Position numbers and translations under genes: made by a program. The notes under the pieces were generated by a model. That model worked only from the letters and a program-made list of their open reading frames with translations, was not told the DNA's origin and made no database searches. A stretch of DNA of 10,993 nt from contig RZZF01000031.1 in NCBI GenBank assembly GCA_009929975.1, positions 1 to 10,993 of the forward strand, given 5' to 3'. This stretch comes from Clostridia bacterium (GTDB taxonomy: Bacteria; Bacillota; Clostridia; Saccharofermentanales; UBA5734). Shown piece by piece: positions 1 through 4,461 of this stretch. Position 1 is the stretch's first letter; each line of letters begins with the position of its first letter.

Positions 1-830
1 ATCAATTCCCGGGCTCTTTGCAGATCCCGGTGCATGGCTTGGATCAATTCATCCGTATTGGCAAACATCTTTTCCTCCCGCAGATATTTGATCAGTTCCA
101 CCTGCATTCCTTCGCCATAGAGATCGCCTGCAAAATCGATCAGGAAAGTTTCGATCTCAATGATTCCTGTGTGTTTCACCGTGGGAGATTTGCCGATATT
201 CGTCAAGCCAAAAAAGCCCTTATGGCCCAAATGTACTTTGCTGAGGTAGATACCCTCTTTGGGAATTAATTGATGTGGATTGCTCAGCATCAGATTTGCC
301 GTGGGAAATCCAAACTCCCGCCCCCGCGCGATGCCCCGGCTTACAGAGCCCAAAAGCCGATAGGGGCGTCCCAAAAGCTGATTTGCCTGGGCTAGTTCAC
401 CGCTTTCCAGCAATTCTTTGGCTTTGCGGTACAACGGATTCGTCCGCTGGTTGAACATCAGGGCGAAATAGCGGTCAGACTGATCCGCCGCTTTGATCAT
501 GGCTTCAGCCTGCCGGGTTGTGACCGCGACCGGTTTCTCACATAAGACATGCAGATTGTTTTCCAGGGCCGCGATCGTCAGCGGTGCGTGGCTGTAGTGA
601 GGGACCGCCACCAGAACCGCGTCAATTTCAGCGTTTTCGATCAGTTCGCCGCCCGTCTCATAGACGGTGACGTCAGCGGGCAGTTGATCAGCCGCCCAGC
701 GTCTGCGGGCCGGGTCAAGATCTGCGATCGCGGCCAGTTTCATGCCGTCTATCTCGTTATTCGCGATCATTTTCGCGTGAGCTGAGCCCATATTGCCGAT
801 TCCGATAATTCCGATTCTGACCTGTTCCAT
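1..830 (-). CDS. Chimeric frame: Gfo/Idh/MocA oxidoreductase N-terminus joined to RibF riboflavin kinase domain (partial at window edge)
   Basis: The frame is open from an ATG at 830 (good GGAG site about 8 bases upstream) to the window edge, 276 codons without a stop. Residues 1-138 are the Rossmann NAD(P)-binding domain of Gfo/Idh/MocA dehydrogenases: a GIGNMG dinucleotide loop at 10-15 and the family CEKP motif at 97-100. From about residue 147 the protein is instead the riboflavin kinase half of bifunctional RibF (flavokinase/FAD synthetase): LLGRPY, REFGFPTANL (FPT at 175-177), TNIGKSPT (211-217) and a catalytic-type ExE followed by IDFAGDLYGE (231-240). The substrate domain of the oxidoreductase and the FAD synthetase half of RibF are both absent. 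The isomerase genes upstream fit an oxidoreductase, so that half looks native to this locus. Leucine codons change from mostly CTG (8 of 11) to mixed TTG/CTG (6 each of 17) across the join. Each domain call is firm; whether the fused protein exists is uncertain. Confidence 0.85.
   Translation of the reverse strand, partial: MEQVRIGIIGIGNMGSAHAKMIANNEIDGMKLAAIADLDPARRRWAADQLPADVTVYETGGELIENAEIDAVLVAVPHYSHAPLTIAALENNLHVLCEKPVAVTTRQAEAMIKAADQSDRYFALMFNQRTNPLYRKAKELLESGELAQANQLLGRPYRLLGSVSRGIARGREFGFPTANLMLSNPHQLIPKEGIYLSKVHLGHKGFFGLTNIGKSPTVKHTGIIEIETFLIDFAGDLYGEGMQVELIKYLREEKMFANTDELIQAMHRDLQRAREL
393..419 (-). other. Fusion junction between the oxidoreductase and RibF parts
   Basis: These nine codons read KELLESGEL. 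The block suits both parents: Gfo/Idh proteins commonly have RKAKELxxSGELG after the dinucleotide domain, and RibF proteins commonly have an IRxLLxxGxL helix before LLGRPY. The frame is uninterrupted across it. A crossover or assembly join inside such shared sequence would explain a seamless in-frame fusion. The exact breakpoint cannot be fixed without the two parent sequences. Confidence 0.65.
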
Positions 831-852
831 CTGTTGGTCTCCTTTTTCAGTT

Positions 853-1611
853 TCAGTGGTAGCCCAGTCCGGCCAGATTGCGATAGCTTTCAGCCAGGCA
901 GTCGATCGGTTCTCCGTCGCAGGTATCCTGTTCAACCATCAGCCACTCGGTCCCTGCCACGGAACAGGCGTCCAGAATGGCCTTGAAGTTCATATTGCCG
1001 GACAAGACCGGTGTCATGATCTGGTCATGCCCCCGCATCGCCATATCCTTGAGATGAATCACCGAAACCCGTCCGGCCAGCTGCCGGATCATCAGCGCCG
1101 GGTCTGCCCCGCCGGCCTGCAGCCAGTAGGTATCCAGAATGAAACCGAGAAGTTCAGGCGGCATGCCGTCAATCAGGCGCTGCATCAGTGTTTGTCCATC
1201 AAAAATCGCGAACTCGAAATTATGATTGTGATAGTGCAGCTGCATACCGGCTGCGGCGATTTTCTCGGCTGCCGGCCGGTAATCACTGAGAAACCGGTCA
1301 ATTCCGTCAGGATTTCTTTCATAGTGGCCCGGCATGGAGCCAATTCCGATATGGCGTGCTCCGTAAATCCGGTGATCCTCTATCACCTGCTCTGTATCAT
1401 TGAGAATGCGGTCCTGTGCCGTATGCGTCACGACAATCCCGAGATTCAGGCGATCGCAGATCTGACGGACACGGGTCGGCGCGACAGGGCCGATTCCGGA
1501 CACCTGAACCGTCGTATAGCCGATATCAGCGACTTGCGCGAGTGTCGCCTCCAGGTCTGATTCTGTCTGACACTGTTCCCTTACCGTGTAAAGCTGTGCT
1601 CCAATGATCAT
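853..1611 (-). CDS. Sugar phosphate isomerase/epimerase (xylose-isomerase-like TIM barrel), B
   Basis: This 252-residue protein has the size and motifs of the AP-endonuclease-2/xylose-isomerase-like TIM barrel family, metal-dependent enzymes that isomerise or epimerise sugars and sugar acids. Candidate metal and substrate residues are in the HYHNHNFEF segment (126-134, with E133), D160 in ILDTYW, H186 in VIHLKDM and E227 in MVEQD. The LDTYWLQAGG segment is typical of members that sit beside Gfo/Idh/MocA oxidoreductases. The ATG overlaps the stop of the preceding gene in an ATGA, so translation is probably coupled. The oxidoreductase frame begins 22 bases after its stop. There is no signal peptide, so it should act in the cytoplasm. 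The substrate cannot be told from sequence; inositol-type and keto-sugar pathways are possible. Confidence 0.88.
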   Translation of the reverse strand: MIIGAQLYTVREQCQTESDLEATLAQVADIGYTTVQVSGIGPVAPTRVRQICDRLNLGIVVTHTAQDRILNDTEQVIEDHRIYGARHIGIGSMPGHYERNPDGIDRFLSDYRPAAEKIAAAGMQLHYHNHNFEFAIFDGQTLMQRLIDGMPPELLGFILDTYWLQAGGADPALMIRQLAGRVSVIHLKDMAMRGHDQIMTPVLSGNMNFKAILDACSVAGTEWLMVEQDTCDGEPIDCLAESYRNLAGLGYH

Positions 1612-2489
1612 GATGTTGCCTCCGCTTCAATTGTTTCTGACAGGGTCCGGCACGCATTGACTGCGGTGAGAAAAGCTGTCAAGCCATCAGGATAGGTATA
1701 GTCACCGTCATCTTCACGCGTCTGGCTGCTGTCTTTCTCCAGCTGGTCGCGTCCGGAAAAATGGGTCAGATGAGGTTCAACCGACAAAAAGCGATCGCCC
1801 GGTTTATTCCGCATGACCCGCATGAGCGCCGCCAGAGAACCATCACCGGCTCCTGCCGGGACAATCCGCTGGTCTGAACGCCGGACATCCTTGACATGCA
1901 GATAATCAATCCAGGGCTCCAGAGACTGCATGGCCTGCCAGGGATCCGCATCAACCAGAAGGTAATTAGCCGGATCCAGTATGCCGCGCAGACGGGTCCC
2001 GAAAGTCCGATGCAGGTCAAGACAGCGGTCCGGGATATCACCGTAGATATCCCGCTCGTTTTCATGCAGCAGGACACAGCCCTCCGATTCAGCCAGCTCA
2101 AGCAGCCGGCCAAGCTGATCAATCACCTTGCCGCGGTAATCGGCCGGATCTTTACCCTGGGGTATGAAAAAACTGAACACGCGTATCCGGTCGGTCTCCA
2201 GTTGATGAGCGGTCTGGCATAACCGTTTCATCACGTCAAGATGGGGCCCGATCGGATCAAGAACGCTGATCTTGCCAATCGGTGATCCAAGGCAAGAGAC
2301 TTCAATTCGTGCTGCCTCCAGCGTCTGATGGACCTGCTGAGCCATGGCATGATCAAAATCCGCGACACTGATTCCGTCAACCATCCGCAGCTCAACATGA
2401 CTCAGGCCAGCCGTCCGCAATGCCTGTACCTGCTCTTTCAATCCGATCGCGGCTTCATCCGCGAAGCCTGTTAATACCAGTCGTCCCAT
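1608..2489 (-). CDS. Sugar phosphate isomerase/epimerase (TIM barrel), A
   Basis: A 293-residue protein of the same TIM-barrel superfamily as its downstream neighbour but clearly divergent from it. Metal-site candidates are the HENE segment (142-145), D172 in ILDPAN, H198 in YLHVKD and E238 in SVEPH. The ILDPAN and LHVKD motifs are standard for the sugar isomerase/epimerase family. I chose ATG at 2489: it follows GGAGGTGA with an 8-base spacer. The longer alternative begins with the GTG that forms part of that ribosome binding site and would add four residues. It lies 28 bases after apt and overlaps the next gene by four bases (ATGA). Two tandem isomerases followed by a Gfo/Idh-type domain suggest a small sugar or polyol catabolic pathway; the substrate is unknown. 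Confidence 0.87.
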   Translation of the reverse strand: MGRLVLTGFADEAAIGLKEQVQALRTAGLSHVELRMVDGISVADFDHAMAQQVHQTLEAARIEVSCLGSPIGKISVLDPIGPHLDVMKRLCQTAHQLETDRIRVFSFFIPQGKDPADYRGKVIDQLGRLLELAESEGCVLLHENERDIYGDIPDRCLDLHRTFGTRLRGILDPANYLLVDADPWQAMQSLEPWIDYLHVKDVRRSDQRIVPAGAGDGSLAALMRVMRNKPGDRFLSVEPHLTHFSGRDQLEKDSSQTREDDGDYTYPDGLTAFLTAVNACRTLSETIEAEATS

Positions 2490-2517
2490 ACTTGCAGTCA
2501 CCTCCGCTGCCTATTGC

Positions 2518-3048
2518 TCAATCGGGTATATTCTCTCTGACGGACACCAGAGAATAGACGGGGTAGCCGTTCAGTCTCGACCGTCCGCCGAGATCCTCAA
2601 TTTCGATAAAGAAAAGAACGCCGGCCACAATTCCACCGAGCTGCTCAATCAGCTGGCAGGTGGCTCTTGCCGTTCCACCCGTCGCCAGCAGGTCATCAAC
2701 CACCAGCACGCGCGTTCCCGGGGTAAAGGCATCAACATGCATTTCAAGGATGTCTTTGCCGTACTCCAGTTCGTACTCGGCACTGACCGTCTGCCATGGC
2801 AGCTTACCTTTTTTCCGTACCGGGATGAAGCCGCGCTTCATCGCATACGCCAGCGGCGCACCGAGAATAAAGCCACGCGACTCAGAACCGACAATCTGGG
2901 AAAAAGGAACATCCCTGACTTTGTCAGCCATCTGATCGACAGTCGCCTGAAACGCGTCCGCATTCTGCAGAACGGTGGTGATGTCGATGAAGTCAATACC
3001 CTGTTTGGGAAAATTGGGGATATGACGTAAAACTTTCGCTAAATCCAT
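2518..3048 (-). CDS. apt: Adenine phosphoribosyltransferase
   Basis: A 176-residue enzyme that converts adenine and PRPP to AMP plus pyrophosphate in cytoplasmic purine salvage. The length is typical for bacterial Apt. Visible motifs are FPKQGIDFIDIT near the N-terminus (13-24), GSESRGF (54-60), the flexible-loop segment RKKGKLPW (78-85) with YELEYGKD (92-99), and the PRPP-binding signature VLVVDDLLATGGTA (114-127). The ATG at 3048 follows GGAGGC with a 6-base spacer. It is the first gene of an apparent operon with two sugar isomerases and the oxidoreductase frame, an unusual partnership that may only reflect shared transcription. It has its own TATAAT promoter embedded in the terminator of the upstream gene. 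Confidence 0.96.
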   Translation of the reverse strand: MDLAKVLRHIPNFPKQGIDFIDITTVLQNADAFQATVDQMADKVRDVPFSQIVGSESRGFILGAPLAYAMKRGFIPVRKKGKLPWQTVSAEYELEYGKDILEMHVDAFTPGTRVLVVDDLLATGGTARATCQLIEQLGGIVAGVLFFIEIEDLGGRSRLNGYPVYSLVSVRENIPD

Positions 3049-3062
3049 TGAAATGCCTCCAT

Positions 3063-3094
3063 AAAAAATGATCAGGCAAAACCCTGCCTGACCA
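3063..3094 (-). terminator. Intrinsic terminator after the SGNH hydrolase gene
   Basis: In minus-strand RNA, positions 3094-3085 and 3078-3069 pair as a 10-base stem (core UCAGGCA/UGCCUGA with one G-U pair) around a 6-base loop, followed at once by six U residues (3068-3063). It stops RNA from the SGNH hydrolase gene just before the apt ribosome binding site. Confidence 0.75.
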
Positions 3095-3123
3095 TTATAG
3101 CGCTTTTCGATGAAGATCGTCGA
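3069..3123 (-). promoter_or_regulatory. apt promoter overlapping the upstream terminator
   Basis: On the minus strand a perfect TATAAT (3094-3099) is preceded, 18 bases upstream, by TCGACG (3118-3123), a 4/6 match to the -35 consensus. The predicted start is a G near 3087, inside the 5' arm of the terminator hairpin at 3069-3094. RNA starting there would lack most of that arm, so it should not form the terminator. Confidence 0.6.
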
Positions 3124-3148
3124 CGGATCTGCAGTTTATTTACCAGTC

Positions 3149-3163
3149 GCCTGACAATCAGGC
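3149..3163 (-). repeat. Small hairpin at the stop codon of the SGNH hydrolase gene
   Basis: GCCTGA and TCAGGC flank a 3-base loop, and the arm contains the TGA stop of the hydrolase gene. No T-run follows, so it is not a terminator by itself. Its arm (3158-3165) can also pair over 8 bases with the 5' arm of the downstream terminator (3084-3091). Confidence 0.5.
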
Positions 3164-3853
3164 AGCGTTTACTCTGATAAAATCTGCCATGACATCGCTC
3201 ATCAGCGCATGTCCTTTCGCATTGGGATGGATACCGTCACTGCAGATCAGTTCCGGCATGCGTCGTGAGGCCAGAAAAGCTTCACGTATGGGAATGTAAA
3301 GGCTGCCGGTCTCCACCGCCAACCCGGTGATCGCCAGCGAATAGGCTTCGTGATGGCGATAGATCGCCTGAACATCACCAAGAAAGGTCATCAGCCCCTG
3401 ACGATCAATCCCTCTTGCAACCAGAAAATTAAAATAGCGCTCTCCATCCAGCGGCGGCAGTGACATGAGCACCGGAGCCGCCCCCGCTTCTTTTACTTTT
3501 CCGGTCATCTCTTTCAATGTGCTGATAAAGCGGGCCAAAGGAGTCAGCGGCTGATGGTCGTCATGCGGCGCGGCAGCCACGGCCTCCCAGTCAAAATCAC
3601 AGTCATTCCCGCCGTATTCAAGCAGAACAGCATCACAGAACAATCCGTCCTTCAATGACTTTTCCAGCTGGATCAGGCCACGGTCAATGGTCCAGCCGAA
3701 GCGGGATTTATTGAGAACCTGAAGCCCCTGCGGCTCAACCATCCGGTCAGCACAGCTGCCGGTGAGACGCCGATAAGTTCCCCGGACTTCGTCAAGAATG
3801 ACACCCCGCATGATCGAGTCGCCCAGAATTGTCAGTTTCTTCCCAAGATTCAT
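3158..3853 (-). CDS. SGNH/GDSL-family hydrolase
   Basis: A 231-residue single-domain serine esterase or acyl-hydrolase of the SGNH/GDSL fold. Block I is LTILGDSIMRG with nucleophile S13. The block II glycine is probably G53 (SRFGWTI). Block III is YGGND with N83. Block V is SDGIHPNAKGH with D206 and H209 completing the triad. There is no signal peptide or membrane segment, so the protein is expected in the cytoplasm, where relatives often deacylate or deacetylate small molecules or glycans. ATG at 3853 follows an AAAGGGGA purine stretch. The gene stands alone between a terminator and its own promoter region, which carries two operator-like sequences. The substrate cannot be predicted. Confidence 0.9.
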   Translation of the reverse strand: MNLGKKLTILGDSIMRGVILDEVRGTYRRLTGSCADRMVEPQGLQVLNKSRFGWTIDRGLIQLEKSLKDGLFCDAVLLEYGGNDCDFDWEAVAAAPHDDHQPLTPLARFISTLKEMTGKVKEAGAAPVLMSLPPLDGERYFNFLVARGIDRQGLMTFLGDVQAIYRHHEAYSLAITGLAVETGSLYIPIREAFLASRRMPELICSDGIHPNAKGHALMSDVMADFIRVNAA

Positions 3854-3869
3854 CGTTATATCCCCTTTG

Positions 3870-3888
3870 TGTAAAGATTATCATTATC
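3870..3888 (-). promoter_or_regulatory. Fur-box-like sequence in the SGNH hydrolase leader
   Basis: The minus strand reads GATAATGATAATC followed by TTTACA. Against the classic 19-base Fur box (GATAATGATAATCATTATC) this is 16 of 19 matches, perfect over the first 13 and weak in the last hexamer. It sits between the predicted transcription start and the ATG. It could serve a Fur-family regulator, but the weak half makes chance AT-rich similarity possible. Confidence 0.35.
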
Positions 3889-3895
3889 GTTTCAC

Positions 3896-3912
3896 ATAGT
3901 ATTTAATACTAT
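3896..3912. promoter_or_regulatory. Perfect palindrome at the predicted transcription start (candidate operator)
   Basis: ATAGTAT-TTA-ATACTAT is a perfect inverted repeat with 7-base arms and a 3-base centre. It covers the predicted start of the SGNH hydrolase transcript, the usual place for a repressor to bind. The binding protein is not identifiable. Confidence 0.5.
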
Positions 3913-3917
3913 ATATT

Positions 3918-3945
3918 ATTGTATCTTATTCCAACAGAAGTGCAA
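3918..3945 (-). promoter_or_regulatory. Promoter of the SGNH hydrolase gene
   Basis: On the minus strand TTGCAC (3940-3945) and TACAAT (3918-3923) are separated by 16 bases. The match is 4/6 for the -35 box and 5/6 for the -10 box. The predicted start is near 3911, giving a leader of about 58 bases. Confidence 0.6.
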
Positions 3946-3992
3946 GGGGTTCTGATAAAAAAGTGATTGATCCCGCACAGAACATTTTCCGC

Positions 3993-4037
3993 CGGACTGG
4001 CGCAGGGCAGTCCGTCCGGTTGGCCGTCCGGGCGGCC
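3993..4037. repeat. Pair of GC-rich stem-loops between divergent genes
   Basis: CGGACTG (3993-3999) and CAGTCCG (4008-4014) form a 7-base stem with an 8-base loop. GGCCG (4022-4026) and CGGCC (4033-4037) form a second stem with a 6-base loop. Neither is followed by a T-run. Both are much richer in GC than the AT-rich promoter DNA on the left. They resemble a REP-like or structural element; function is unknown. Confidence 0.45.
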
Positions 4038-4057
4038 GGAATGCCATTTATACACTA

Positions 4058-4086
4058 TTGACCCGAACGATTGTCAACGTTAAACT
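4058..4086 (+). promoter_or_regulatory. Promoter of the HPr-like gene
   Basis: TTGACC (4058-4063, 5/6) and TAAACT (4081-4086, 4/6) are spaced 17 bases apart. The -35 box forms part of an inverted repeat, TTGAC (4058-4062) with GTCAA (4073-4077), a possible operator. A leader of about 44 bases follows, holding a near-repeat (ATCAGGC at 4102 and 4117) and a small CCTGA/TCAGG hairpin (4109-4122) just before the ribosome binding site. Confidence 0.55.
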
Positions 4087-4136
4087 GTTCAGTGTATTTC
4101 TATCAGGCCCTGAGTCATCAGGCTGAGGAGGATATC

Positions 4137-4364
4137 ATGAGTTTCGAACATGTCAATATCGCTGAGCTGGCAACAGCCATACGATCATGTAAAGGGCGGG
4201 TCTGCCTGCTGACCGCTGAGGGCGATTGCCTGAACGCGAACAGTATTCTCAGTGCGATCGTCGGTCTTTCCAGAATCGTTGAGCTGGCGGACCGGCAGCC
4301 GATCCGCATCTCATGTGAGAATCCTGAGGATCAGGCGATCATCGATCGTTGTCTCAGCCAGTAG
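4137..4364 (+). CDS. HPr-like protein lacking the phosphorylatable histidine
   Basis: A 75-residue protein starting at ATG 4137, five bases after AGGAGG. Residues 20-60 follow the pattern of the PTS phosphocarrier HPr: strand RVCLLTAEGDCLNANSIL, helix IVGLSRIVE, strand PIRISCENPEDQ, then a C-terminal helix. The NANSIL segment matches the NAKSIMG region of HPr, and Ser36 takes the place of regulatory Ser46. The GIHARP histidine motif and the first strand that carries it are missing, and the only histidine is H5. It therefore cannot act as a usual PTS phosphocarrier. By analogy with Crh of Bacillus, which keeps Ser46 but lacks His15, it could have a regulatory role; this is inference. An upstream in-frame TTG (4071) would add 22 residues unlike HPr and would lie in the promoter, so I reject it. 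A shared terminator follows. Confidence 0.7.
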   Translation: MSFEHVNIAELATAIRSCKGRVCLLTAEGDCLNANSILSAIVGLSRIVELADRQPIRISCENPEDQAIIDRCLSQ

Positions 4365-4401
4365 CCGCATGACTCAGCTGACAGCGTACTGACGGGCGTG
4401 C

Positions 4402-4438
4402 AAAAAGCACGATGCCTGGAAAGAAGGCACCGTGCTTT
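4402..4438. terminator. Bidirectional terminator between convergent genes
   Basis: AAAGCACG-A-TGCCT (4404-4417) pairs with AGGCA-C-CGTGCTTT (4425-4438) around a 7-base loop. On the minus strand the internal mismatch becomes a G-U pair, giving a 14-base stem followed by TTTTT, so it is strong for the beta-galactosidase gene. It can also stop the HPr-like transcript from the other side. Confidence 0.8.
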
Positions 4439-4461
4439 CATACTGATGCTCACGGATGGTG

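Noticed and set aside
793..1560. Long plus-strand open frame of 255 codons opposite the isomerase gene
   Set aside because: It is antisense to a gene with clear TIM-barrel motifs and ATGA coupling, has no ribosome binding site, and its translation resembles no family.
2490..2501. GTG start four codons upstream for isomerase A
   Set aside because: That GTG is part of the GGAGGTGA ribosome binding site for the ATG at 2489.
4071..4136. Longer TTG start for the HPr-like protein
   Set aside because: The added 22 residues do not resemble the HPr first strand, would overlap the promoter, and the ATG at 4137 has AGGAGG at ideal spacing.
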